From JAEUJM01 sp964635055 (GTDB taxonomy: Bacteria > Actinomycetota > Acidimicrobiia > Acidimicrobiales > DATDAH01): DNA of 64,000 nt. A program made the position numbers and the translations under genes. Below are positions 52,214 to 59,825 of this stretch, one piece after another; the stretch's first letter is position 1, and each line of letters opens with the position of its first letter. The stretch is taken from NCBI GenBank assembly GCA_964635055.1, contig CAZWMT010000001.1, forward strand, positions 1 through 64,000, given 5' to 3'. Under the pieces are notes generated by a model. The model had not been told where the DNA came from. It saw only the letters and a program-made list of their open reading frames with translations, and ran no database searches.

Positions 52214-53059
52214 TCAACCCGCGGCCGAGGCGTGGGCCTCAGCAGCCAGCGCCTCGCTACGTTGCTGGGCCTCGCGCAGGGCCTCGTGGGCCCCGTCGGC
52301 GATCTCGTCGATCTCGGCGTCCTCGAAGCCGGCGAGCTCGCGGAAGCGGCGGGCCAGCTTCACCGGGCTCTCGTCGTCCTCACCCCGGAAGCCGCCCAGC
52401 GAGAACAGCTTGTCCACGACCCGCTGGAATTCCAGGGCGTTCTTGCGGCGATCGGGGTCGTCGGCGGTGAGGCGGCGCAGCCAGTCCGAGCCCATCTTCA
52501 CGTGGGTGACCTCGTCGGCCAGCATCCAGTCCTCGCAGAACTCGAGCACCGGGTCGCCGGCGGCGTCGCCGAAGTCGCGCATGGTGTTGAACACGTCGAT
52601 GGCCAAGCCCTCGAGCGCCCGGTTGACGCCCGTGAGGCGGAGCACCGGGTCGGGGTTGCAGGCGGCCTCGTACAGGAACGTGCCCTCGGAGAACTCACCG
52701 ATCTCGGTGCCCATCCAGTCGCTGAGCTTCACGGAGATCTCGCAGTGGCGGGCCTCGTCCCAGCACTGGCGGGCCATGTCGAGCTTCAGCGCGAACGGGG
52801 CCTCGTCGCGGCCCTCGCCGGTCTCGAAGTCCCAGCACGTGCGGCCGGCACCCTCGAGCGCCTGGATCTCACCGACGAAGATGCCGTGCATCAGTGCCCG
52901 TGCCGCGTCCGACGCGTCGGGGCGCTTGGGGGTGAGCTTGGCCGACGAGCGCATGGCCGTGGCCTTGATGGTGCGCGGGTCGTTGATGCGGTCGGTGAGG
53001 GGCACCCGGACGAACCGCTCGTCGCGGGCGAGGTCTTCGACGGGAAGGGACTTCCTCAT
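52214..53059 (-). CDS. ferritin-like diiron protein (DUF455-like)
   Basis: 281 residues. Glu in GEIQALEGAGR and two ExxH motifs (DEARHCEI; LADEVTHVKMG) give a complete-looking diiron ligand set of a four-helix ferritin-like fold; the family resembles DUF455. Reaction unknown; oxidation of a small molecule or metal handling are both possible. Its ATG overlaps the upstream gene's stop by 4 bp (53056-53059). Confidence 0.78.
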   Translation of the reverse strand: MRKSLPVEDLARDERFVRVPLTDRINDPRTIKATAMRSSAKLTPKRPDASDAARALMHGIFVGEIQALEGAGRTCWDFETGEGRDEAPFALKLDMARQCWDEARHCEISVKLSDWMGTEIGEFSEGTFLYEAACNPDPVLRLTGVNRALEGLAIDVFNTMRDFGDAAGDPVLEFCEDWMLADEVTHVKMGSDWLRRLTADDPDRRKNALEFQRVVDKLFSLGGFRGEDDESPVKLARRFRELAGFEDAEIDEIADGAHEALREAQQRSEALAAEAHASAAG

Positions 53060-53760
53060 GAGGGCACCTGCTGGCTTTCCTGTTGGTCGGGGCTGGTCTC
53101 GAGGGGTGTGCCGATCGATCCGGGCCCGGCGATGCCGCCGGCGGCGAGCAGGAGCTTCTCGAGCTCGGCCTGACGATCGGCCGCCCGCTGGACCTCGTCG
53201 GGGGTCTCGATGAGCGACTGGATCAGCATCTCGCCGTCACGCCAGTCCTCGAGCTCGTCGTCGAGCGCGAATTTGAGCGAGCGCATGGTGGGCGCATCGG
53301 TGATCCGGCTGGTGTTGTTCAGGTGGTAGGTGTAGGCGGCGATCTTGTGCGGGATGAGCACCCGGTACACACCGACCAGCTTCTCGATGGTGAGATCGGG
53401 CGCCTCGGGCTCGGTGAGCGCATCGACGAAGGCGACCATCTCGTCGTTGGGCGGGGCGTTGAGCCGCTCCTGGTTCATCTCGCGCAGCTCGGGCAGTCGC
53501 TTGTGCCACAGCTCGGCGTGCCACGCGTGATGGTAGGTGTGGGTGCCGAGCCGCAGCTTCACGTCGAGCTCGGGCACCGTGGCCACCCAGCCGCCCAAGA
53601 CCTCGAAGGTGCGCATCTCGATCCACTTGTAGTGGCCGACGCGCTTCGCGGTCTCCTCCACGCCGAACGCGCCGGGCAGCTCCCGTCGGTCCCACGGTGT
53701 GAAGGCCGCCCTCGGCCGCTTCGGATCTGCCACTCGTCCCCCTGGAGAGCCGCCCGTCAT
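53056..53760 (-). CDS. second ferritin-like protein
   Basis: 234 residues. HYKWIEMRTFEVLGGWVA and HHAWHAELWHKRLPEL (an ExxH, AELWH) look like the first helix pair of a ferritin-like protein; in the second half DELEDWRDGEMLIQSLIETP lacks the matching ExxH, so a complete diiron site is doubtful. First gene of the three-gene operon, coupled to the DUF455-like gene; the two may form a heteromer. Start ATG 53760. Confidence 0.7.
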   Translation of the reverse strand: MTGGSPGGRVADPKRPRAAFTPWDRRELPGAFGVEETAKRVGHYKWIEMRTFEVLGGWVATVPELDVKLRLGTHTYHHAWHAELWHKRLPELREMNQERLNAPPNDEMVAFVDALTEPEAPDLTIEKLVGVYRVLIPHKIAAYTYHLNNTSRITDAPTMRSLKFALDDELEDWRDGEMLIQSLIETPDEVQRAADRQAELEKLLLAAGGIAGPGSIGTPLETSPDQQESQQVPS

Positions 53761-53793
53761 CGTCCCCGACAGTGTAGGTGCTCGCGAGAATAG

Positions 53794-53809
53794 TTGACCG
53801 CTCGGTCAA
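53794..53809. promoter_or_regulatory. 16-bp operator-like palindrome
   Basis: TTGACCGCTCGGTCAA is a perfect palindrome 34 bp upstream of the ferritin-like operon start. The shape (TGACCG..CGGTCA) is typical of TetR-family operators in Actinobacteria. Its position near the promoter suggests repression of the operon. The rest of 53761-53951 holds no gene. Confidence 0.65.
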
Positions 53810-53951
53810 GAAGGCGGTCGCCTCGTCGGGACGGGGGTCAGGCTCCGGGCTCGAGCCGGACGGGGACGGTCGGGTTCGGCCCGATGCGCCCCATCGCCGG
53901 CGCGTTCGTGCCGCCGTGCTTGACGACCGCTCCGGACAGTGGCGGGCAGGC

Positions 53952-54611
53952 CTAGCGGTCGAGCAGGGCGTCGAGGGCCACCAGGGCCTCGTCGATGTCG
54001 TCGACCAGCAGCGCGTGCAGCCCCGCCGCCCGGGCGCCGGCCACGTTGCCGGGGTGGTCGTCGAGGAAGACCGCCGCCGCCGGGTCGGTCACACCGAGCC
54101 GATCGAGGGCGAGGTGGAAGATGGCCGGATCGGGCTTGCGCATCCCCACCGCCGACGAGTCGACCACCACGTCGAACAGCTCGTCGAGGGGCACCTTGGT
54201 CCGCCACTGGTCGCCCGCCTCACGCACGTTGTTGGTGATGAGGCCCGTGCGGTAGCCATCGGCCCGGAGTCGTCGTATGCACGCCACCATGTCGTCGTGG
54301 ACCGGAAGGTCGCTCATGAGCGTGCGGAGGCGCTCGAAGTCGAGCTCGATCCCGGCGTCGGCCGCTCGGGCCTGCACGTCGGCGACGTAGGCCATGAGCT
54401 CGATCTCACCCCGCTCGAGCTGATGGAACGGGTGATCGGTGTCCTGGTCGTAGGGCCCGAGCATGAACTCGAGCACCGCGTCCGGCGCCATCCCGGCACC
54501 GTCGCCGATCCCGCCGATGGCGGCCCACGGCGAGCCGGTCACGACGCCGGTGAGGTCGAACAGCACCGCCTCGATCGCGGGCCCGCCGGTGTGCTGCGCT
54601 GCAGTGGTCAC
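53952..54611 (-). CDS. HAD-IA hydrolase (phosphatase)
   Basis: 219 residues from GTG 54611. Motif I IEAVLFDLTGVVTGSP, with DLT where many members have DxDxT or DLGGV; TGLITNNVRE is motif II, AVGMRKPDPAIFHLALDRLG motif III and AAVFLDDHPGNVAGARAAG motif IV. Most like the epoxide-hydrolase N-terminal phosphatase/YihX group. The second Asp of motif I is Thr, so the catalytic base role needs checking. Substrate unknown. Confidence 0.82.
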   Translation of the reverse strand: MTTAAQHTGGPAIEAVLFDLTGVVTGSPWAAIGGIGDGAGMAPDAVLEFMLGPYDQDTDHPFHQLERGEIELMAYVADVQARAADAGIELDFERLRTLMSDLPVHDDMVACIRRLRADGYRTGLITNNVREAGDQWRTKVPLDELFDVVVDSSAVGMRKPDPAIFHLALDRLGVTDPAAAVFLDDHPGNVAGARAAGLHALLVDDIDEALVALDALLDR

Positions 54612-54741
54612 GGCACAGAGCCTCGCGCGCCGACACCTCAGGCCTGGCTCACACGCCTGGGGCTCGAGTCGGGAGGACTGGGAGGGCGCACGTCTGGGTA
54701 GCGACCTGCCACCCGACGCCCCCGACACGAGGAGACCCGAC

Positions 54742-55311
54742 ATGAACGCGCTCGACCTGCTGATCGCCGACCACAACCAGGTGCGCGGGCTGTTCTCCCG
54801 GTTCCAGGAGGCGATGGAGCGCGAGGAGACCGACGCCGCCGCGGTGCTGGCCACGCGGATCGCTGAGGAGCTCGAGGTCCACACCGCGATCGAGGAGGAG
54901 ATCTTCTACCCGGCGGTCCACGACCTCGACGGCGAGACCGGCGACGCGGTCGACGAGGGCATCGAGGAGCACCACGTGGTCGACCGCCTGCTGGCCGAGA
55001 TCGCGGCGCTCGACCCGTCGAGCGACCAGTGGCGGGCGAAGACGACCGTGCTGATCGAGAACGTGGAGCACCACGCCGACGAGGAGGAGACCGAGCTGTT
55101 CCCCCACGTCCGTGGCCTCATGAGCGCCGCCGACCTGGAGACGCTCGGCCGGCGCCTCGAGGCGGCCAAGGCCGACAAGGGGGCACCCACGGCGGCCGAC
55201 AACGCGGAGGCCACCGTCGAGGAGTTGCGGTCACAGGCCTCGGACCAGGAGATCCCCGGTCGATCGACCATGGACCGGGATGAGCTGGCCAGCACGGTAC
55301 GCCCCGACTGA
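54742..55311 (+). CDS. hemerythrin-like (HHE) protein
   Basis: 189 residues from ATG 54742 (GAGGAG 8 nt upstream). HHE cation-binding domain: MNALDLLIADHNQVRGLFSR, EVHTAIEEEIFYPAV, EEHHVVDRLLAEI, ENVEHHADEEETELFPHV provide the histidine/glutamate ligands of an oxygen-binding diiron site. The tail (MDRDELASTVRPD) is short and acidic. The next gene is a plasmid-stabilisation-type protein that often accompanies it in stress loci. Confidence 0.9.
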   Translation: MNALDLLIADHNQVRGLFSRFQEAMEREETDAAAVLATRIAEELEVHTAIEEEIFYPAVHDLDGETGDAVDEGIEEHHVVDRLLAEIAALDPSSDQWRAKTTVLIENVEHHADEEETELFPHVRGLMSAADLETLGRRLEAAKADKGAPTAADNAEATVEELRSQASDQEIPGRSTMDRDELASTVRPD

Positions 55312-55328
55312 CGGTGGCCCGCCGGAGG

Positions 55329-55367
55329 GCAGACAGCTTCCGCAAGAGCAGACAGCTACCGCAAGAG
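55329..55367 (+). repeat. 19-bp direct repeat before basic protein
   Basis: AGACAGCTTCCGCAAGAGC and AGACAGCTACCGCAAGAGA stand next to each other, ending just before the ribosome site region of the gene at 55383. Function unknown; possibly replication slippage. Confidence 0.7.
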
Positions 55368-55382
55368 AGGAGATCGACGGTC

Positions 55383-55709
55383 ATGCCGCAACGAGCCTGG
55401 AGCGCCAAGCGCGAGCGCCAGTACGAGCACATCAAGGACAGCGCCCGCGAGCGAGGCGAGTCCGAGGACGTCGCCGAGGAGATCGCGGCGCGGACCGTGA
55501 ACAAGGAGCGGGCCCGCCATGGCGAGGCGAAGGAGTCCTCCCGCACGTCGACGCAGGACATCTCGTCAGGGCGACGCGGCGGCTTGCGCTCGCATCGAGG
55601 GAAAGGCGGACGCACCCGCGACCAGCTCTACAACGAGGCCCGCGCGAAGAACATCAAGGGTCGCTCGAAGATGAACAAGGCCCAACTGGAGCACGCCGTC
55701 GGACGTTGA
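55383..55709 (+). CDS. small basic 'plasmid stabilisation'-type protein
   Basis: 108 residues from ATG 55383. PQRAWSAKRERQYEHIKDSA, then EEIAARTVNKERARHGEA and RDQLYNEARAKNIKGRSKMN, KAQLEHAVG are the conserved blocks of this family (ChaB/Rho-N-like end). The function is not established despite the common name. Co-directional with the hemerythrin gene. Confidence 0.8.
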   Translation: MPQRAWSAKRERQYEHIKDSARERGESEDVAEEIAARTVNKERARHGEAKESSRTSTQDISSGRRGGLRSHRGKGGRTRDQLYNEARAKNIKGRSKMNKAQLEHAVGR

Positions 55710-55808
55710 CCGCCTCGTTGACGAATGCGATCGATGACCAGGCGGGTTCCGCCTCGACCCCGTGGGTGTCGGGTGGTCACCGACACCATCCCGCTCCCAC
55801 AGCGTGGG

Positions 55809-58313
55809 TCAGAACAGCCGGAAGCTGATGTTGCGGGCGGTGGCGTTGGGCGGGTTGGACGCGTCGTCGACGAGGGTGGGGTCGAGCAGCGTCGACACGT
55901 TCGCCGCCGACGCCACGGTCCCGATGCCGGCGCAGCCCGTTCCCGAACACGCCGGCCCCACCGTCACGGTGATGGTCCGGCGGTCGGCGGAGAGCGCCAG
56001 CGGCGACCCGGCGAACACCGCCGACGTCGCGTTCGTCGACACGTAGCCGTTCGAGCCGGTGGAGCGCGCACCGCTGAACACGCCAGGCAGGGTGATGGTG
56101 TCGCTGCCGCCGCCGCTCGGATCCCTGAGGGTGAGCGAGACCGGCGACGTCAGGGTGACCGAGGGCGCGAGGGGCTCGCTGAGCCTCACCGACAGGGTGT
56201 CACCGGGCTCGATCCTGCCGGCCGTGGCGCCCGACGTACCCGCCAGCGAGATCACCGCCGGCCCGGCGGCGTCGCTCGGGGCCCGGGCCGCGAACGACGA
56301 GAGGTTGCCGGCCGCGTCGCGCACCCCGGTGGCGCTGGCCGCCAGCGCCACCGTGAACGAGCCGACGCTGGTGTCGCCCGGCCCCGTCGGCGACGAGAGG
56401 GTGAGGTTCATGGTCGCGGTGCTCCTGGCCGCAGCGCTCAGGCTGCTGCCCGACGGCACGTTGGCCAGCGTCCAGGGGACGAGGCCGGCGCTGTAGGCGG
56501 CCAGCGTCTCGGAGAACAGGATCGACACGCGGTCTACCACGCCGTCGCCACTCGCCAGGTCCTGCATCCTCATGGTCACCGGCGCGGGCGCAGCGGCGTC
56601 GGTCACCGCCACCGCCGCGTAGCCGGCCTGGTTGCCGGCGGCATCGGCCACACCGACCGCTGACGCCGCCAGCGCGATGGTCCAGGACCCGACCGCGGTG
56701 GTGAAGGTGCTGCCCTCCACCAGGTTCAGCGACGCCGTCGAGCCCACCAAGGACACCGACGCCAGGGACGACCCGGTCGGTGGGCTCGTCATCGTCCAGG
56801 GCACGGTGCTGGGGGTGTAGGTGCCCAGGGCCTCGGAGAAGACCACGTCGACCCGGTCGAACTTCCCGTTCAGGTTGGTGTCGAGGCCTCGCTGGCTCAC
56901 CCGCACGGGCTTGGCCGCATCGGCCGGGGCCATGGCGGCGAACGACGACAGGTTGCCGGCCGTGTCCCGGATGCCGGTCGCGCTGGATGCCATGGCCACC
57001 GTGAACGAGCCGACGGCGGTGTTGACCGCGCCTGCTCCCTCGGTGATGGTCAGCGTGGTCGCGGTGCTTCCGGTGGTGGCCGTCACCGACGACAGGGTGC
57101 CTCCCGACGGGACGTTGGCCAGCGTCCACGGTGTGAGCCCCGCCGAATAGGCGGCGATCGCCTCCGACCACGCCAAGGTCACACGGTCCACCTTGCCGTT
57201 GCCGCTGTTGTCGATCATGGCGGGCGCCGCAGTCGGCGCAGGTGCGGCCTTGTCGGCGGGGGCGGTGGCCGCGAACGCCGACCGGTGGCCGTTCGCGTCG
57301 CGGATGCCACCACTGGTGGCCGCGAGGGCGACGGTGAAGGACCCGACGGCGGTGTCGGCGGTCCCGGCCCCTTCGGTCAGCGTCAGGGTCGCGGCGCTCC
57401 CGGCCACGGACACCGACGAGAGGGTGGCGCCCGAGGGGGCGTTGGCAAGGGTCCATCCCGAGGTGCCTGCTGTGTACGGCGTCGCCAGTGCCTCCGAGAA
57501 GTCGGCCACGATGCTGTCCACCTTGCCGTTCCTGTCGTTGTCGAACATCTGGAGCGAGGTCAACGCCGGTGGGTCGACGACGGTGACGGCGGCGCTGGCC
57601 ACACTGCCCCCTGCCCCCACCACGAAGACGCTGTGCGGTGCGTCGCTCGTCCCGGCCGGGATCGTCACCGACACCCCGGTGGTGCCGGTTGCGCCGGCGT
57701 CCGCGGGCGACCCCGACAGGAGGGCGCCGGCGGGGCTGTCGAGGTGGAAGCTCAACGCCTCGAAGGACAGGTAGTTGGTGATGGTGCCGGTCAGCACCGC
57801 CGGGAGGCTGGCGGCGAGGATCGTGGTGGACGACGAGAAGCTCAGCGACGGGTCCCCGACCGTGACCGCCGACCCGAAGGGGCTCTCGGCGCCCGACCAG
57901 CCGGCCTGCACCGGCAGGACGGTGTACCGCCAGATCCCGGGCGGCACGCCGGTCTCGGTGCAACTCAGCGTGGCGATCACGCCGGTGCAGGTCGTGGTCA
58001 TCGCCGCCGGCGTGGCGCTGTCGTAGGGGTAGCGCTGCAAGCGGTAGCCCTGCACCGGGCCACCGCTGGTCAGCTCGGCCTGGTCCCAGCTCACCGCGAC
58101 GTCCCGCCCGGTCACGACCGCGAAGGGGACGTCGCCCTGGGGGACGCTCTCGCCGCTGACCGTGCCCGCTCCCGTGGCCTGCGCCAGCCACGACGCCCAC
58201 GAGTCGTGCGGGCCGACGGCGAGCGCTCCCAGCAGGCCGAACAGCAGCCCGAGCGCCGCGGCCGCCCCTCCTCTGGCGAGGAGGGTGCGGCCACGGCGCG
58301 GGGAGGTGCCCAT
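55809..58313 (-). CDS. large secreted repeat protein
   Basis: 834 residues. N-terminal membrane segment (ARGGAAAALGLLFGLLGALA), a fibronectin III-like domain (VAVSWDQAELTSGGPVQGYR) and at least four ~130-residue repeats built on DxDxNGKVDR, FSEALAxYxAG, WTLANVPSG, TAVGSFTVALAASATGIRDA and AGNLSSFA. The D-N-NGKVD loops look like calcium sites. A fifth, partial copy ends the protein (ISFRLF). The repeats resemble big surface-protein domains of the SwmB/CSLREA kind; I cannot name the family. Second gene of the operon below the TasA-like gene. Confidence 0.78.
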   Translation of the reverse strand: MGTSPRRGRTLLARGGAAAALGLLFGLLGALAVGPHDSWASWLAQATGAGTVSGESVPQGDVPFAVVTGRDVAVSWDQAELTSGGPVQGYRLQRYPYDSATPAAMTTTCTGVIATLSCTETGVPPGIWRYTVLPVQAGWSGAESPFGSAVTVGDPSLSFSSSTTILAASLPAVLTGTITNYLSFEALSFHLDSPAGALLSGSPADAGATGTTGVSVTIPAGTSDAPHSVFVVGAGGSVASAAVTVVDPPALTSLQMFDNDRNGKVDSIVADFSEALATPYTAGTSGWTLANAPSGATLSSVSVAGSAATLTLTEGAGTADTAVGSFTVALAATSGGIRDANGHRSAFAATAPADKAAPAPTAAPAMIDNSGNGKVDRVTLAWSEAIAAYSAGLTPWTLANVPSGGTLSSVTATTGSTATTLTITEGAGAVNTAVGSFTVAMASSATGIRDTAGNLSSFAAMAPADAAKPVRVSQRGLDTNLNGKFDRVDVVFSEALGTYTPSTVPWTMTSPPTGSSLASVSLVGSTASLNLVEGSTFTTAVGSWTIALAASAVGVADAAGNQAGYAAVAVTDAAAPAPVTMRMQDLASGDGVVDRVSILFSETLAAYSAGLVPWTLANVPSGSSLSAAARSTATMNLTLSSPTGPGDTSVGSFTVALAASATGVRDAAGNLSSFAARAPSDAAGPAVISLAGTSGATAGRIEPGDTLSVRLSEPLAPSVTLTSPVSLTLRDPSGGGSDTITLPGVFSGARSTGSNGYVSTNATSAVFAGSPLALSADRRTITVTVGPACSGTGCAGIGTVASAANVSTLLDPTLVDDASNPPNATARNISFRLF

Positions 58314-58359
58314 GGGAGTCGGATCAACGGGCCCGCGGGTACCGGACCCGGCGATCAGG

Positions 58360-58827
58360 TCAGGACTGCGAGCCCGTGAGGGTGAGCGCGATGGTGAAGG
58401 TGACGCCCTGGCACCCGTCGGGGGCGGCCGCCGCCATGGTGACCACGTTCGAGATCGACTGGGCGCCGCTGGTGGCGTTGGCGGCCACCGGCAACGACAG
58501 GCCCGTCGCCGACGCCGCGGTCACGTTCGAGGCAGGGCAGGCACCGGGCGCCGACGAGGTGATGGCGCCCGGCGTCATCGCGTCGAAGGTGACCGGGTAC
58601 GGGTTGGTGTTGGTGAGGGTGAAGTGCACGTCGCCCCCGGTGAACCCGGGGTACAGGTCGGCAGTGCCGGTGGTGGCGTTCACGGTGACGGTCTGGGCGG
58701 TGAGGGCTCGGGCGTTGCCGCTGCCGGTGCCGTTCGCCGACCACAGGGCGACGGCGAGACCGGCGGTCAGCAGCACGGTGAGGGCGATGACCGCGGCGGC
58801 CATCTTGTTCCGGGTACGAACTCGCAT
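58360..58827 (-). CDS. TasA/SipW-cargo-like secreted protein
   Basis: 155 residues from ATG 58827 (GGGAG 8 nt upstream). A basic start and AAVIALTVLLTAGLAVALWS form a signal helix with the SipW-type look (hydrophobic stretch, then short Ser/Thr/Gly-rich segment). The mature part (VTVNATTGTADLYPGFTGGD, VHFTLTNTNPYPVTFDAMTP) is a single Ig-like beta domain as in TasA/CalY-like matrix proteins. No SipW-like peptidase is in the window. It starts 260 bp from the divergent tetR. Confidence 0.6.
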   Translation of the reverse strand: MRVRTRNKMAAAVIALTVLLTAGLAVALWSANGTGSGNARALTAQTVTVNATTGTADLYPGFTGGDVHFTLTNTNPYPVTFDAMTPGAITSSAPGACPASNVTAASATGLSLPVAANATSGAQSISNVVTMAAAAPDGCQGVTFTIALTLTGSQS

Positions 58828-58931
58828 GAGGGTTGCTCCCTTTGTCTGACGGGCGTTGTCTGATGGGGTGCCGGCGGACCGCCGACCCGTAACCATCGGG
58901 TCCCGTACCCCCGGTATTTAGGACTGGGCTT

Positions 58932-58997
58932 ACTGATGAGTCAGTCGGCCTACTCCTCCGCCTGACCGCCGGGTCAGCGCCGGCTGACTGCACAGTC
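58932..58997. promoter_or_regulatory. three operator-like palindromes between TasA-like gene and tetR
   Basis: ACTGA-TGAG-TCAGT (58932-58945), CTGACC-GCCG-GGTCAG (58962-58977) and GACTG-CA-CAGTC (58986-58997), all perfect. The first holds GATGAGTCAGTCG, also present upstream of the giant gene. These are likely binding sites of the adjacent TetR regulator. Confidence 0.55.
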
Positions 58998-59087
58998 GGC
59001 CCACGGACCACGTGGCGCGCGATCTGCCACACTGGCCGTGAGCGAATGACAGGTCTTTGGGGGGCGGCAGGGAGAGGATGAGGCGGT

Positions 59088-59708
59088 TTGCCCGCATGCG
59101 CTGATCGGAGTGGTGCCGAGACCCGGGACGCCATCATCGCCACCGCGGCGAGGACCTTCCGCGAGAAGGGGTACGAGACGGCCACCCTGGGGGAGATCGC
59201 GTCGAAGCTCGGGATCACCCGGTCGGCCGTGTTGCACCACTTCGAGTCGAAGGACGCCCTCCTCGGCGAGGTGATCGAGCCGCTGATGACCGCGGTCGAC
59301 GACCTCCTCGACCGCCGTCAGGCCGCGGGCCGCCTCACCCCACGCACCCGCCGGCCGTTCCTCGTCGAGCTCGTCGACCTCATCTGCGACCACCCCGACG
59401 CCAGCGCGATCCTCGCCTTCGACGCCGGCATCCGCCACCGGCTGGATGACGAGGGCCAGATCAGCGATCGGGGTGTGCGGTTGGCGAACCTGGCCACCAC
59501 GAGCCAGGACGACCCCCACGCCGCCGTCCGGGCCTTCGCCGCCCTCGGAGCGATGCTCCGGCCGGCCTACACGCCGAGCGGCGTGATCGACATCGACGAC
59601 CCGGCGGTGCGACGCACCATCGTGGACTGCGCCATGGCCGTGTACAGCACCGCGCCCAGGAGCCGGGCACGAACGGACGAGGACACGGCGGCGAGCACCG
59701 CCGGCTGA
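59088..59708 (+). CDS. TetR-family regulator
   Basis: 206 residues. N-terminal HTH (RDAIIATAARTFREKGYETA, TLGEIASKLGITRSAVLHHF) with a C-terminal ligand domain of unknown specificity. Start TTG 59088, after a purine-rich GGGAGAGGATGAGG; no in-frame ATG is near. Divergent from the TasA-like operon, with three palindromes in between. Confidence 0.9.
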   Translation: MPACADRSGAETRDAIIATAARTFREKGYETATLGEIASKLGITRSAVLHHFESKDALLGEVIEPLMTAVDDLLDRRQAAGRLTPRTRRPFLVELVDLICDHPDASAILAFDAGIRHRLDDEGQISDRGVRLANLATTSQDDPHAAVRAFAALGAMLRPAYTPSGVIDIDDPAVRRTIVDCAMAVYSTAPRSRARTDEDTAASTAG

Positions 59709-59825
59709 CCTCGCCGACGGCACCCGGCGGACGGCACCGGCCGGGCGGACGGTGATACCACCACCACCACGGCACGCCTGCCACCGCACTCGGCACCGGC
59801 CGGCCCCCGTGGGAGCATCGCCGCG

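Noticed and set aside
58840..58930. Possible c-di-GMP (GEMM) or other riboswitch in the TasA-like leader
   Set aside because: GC-rich inverted segments exist (ACGGGACCCGATGG) but none of the conserved riboswitch core positions I know are present.
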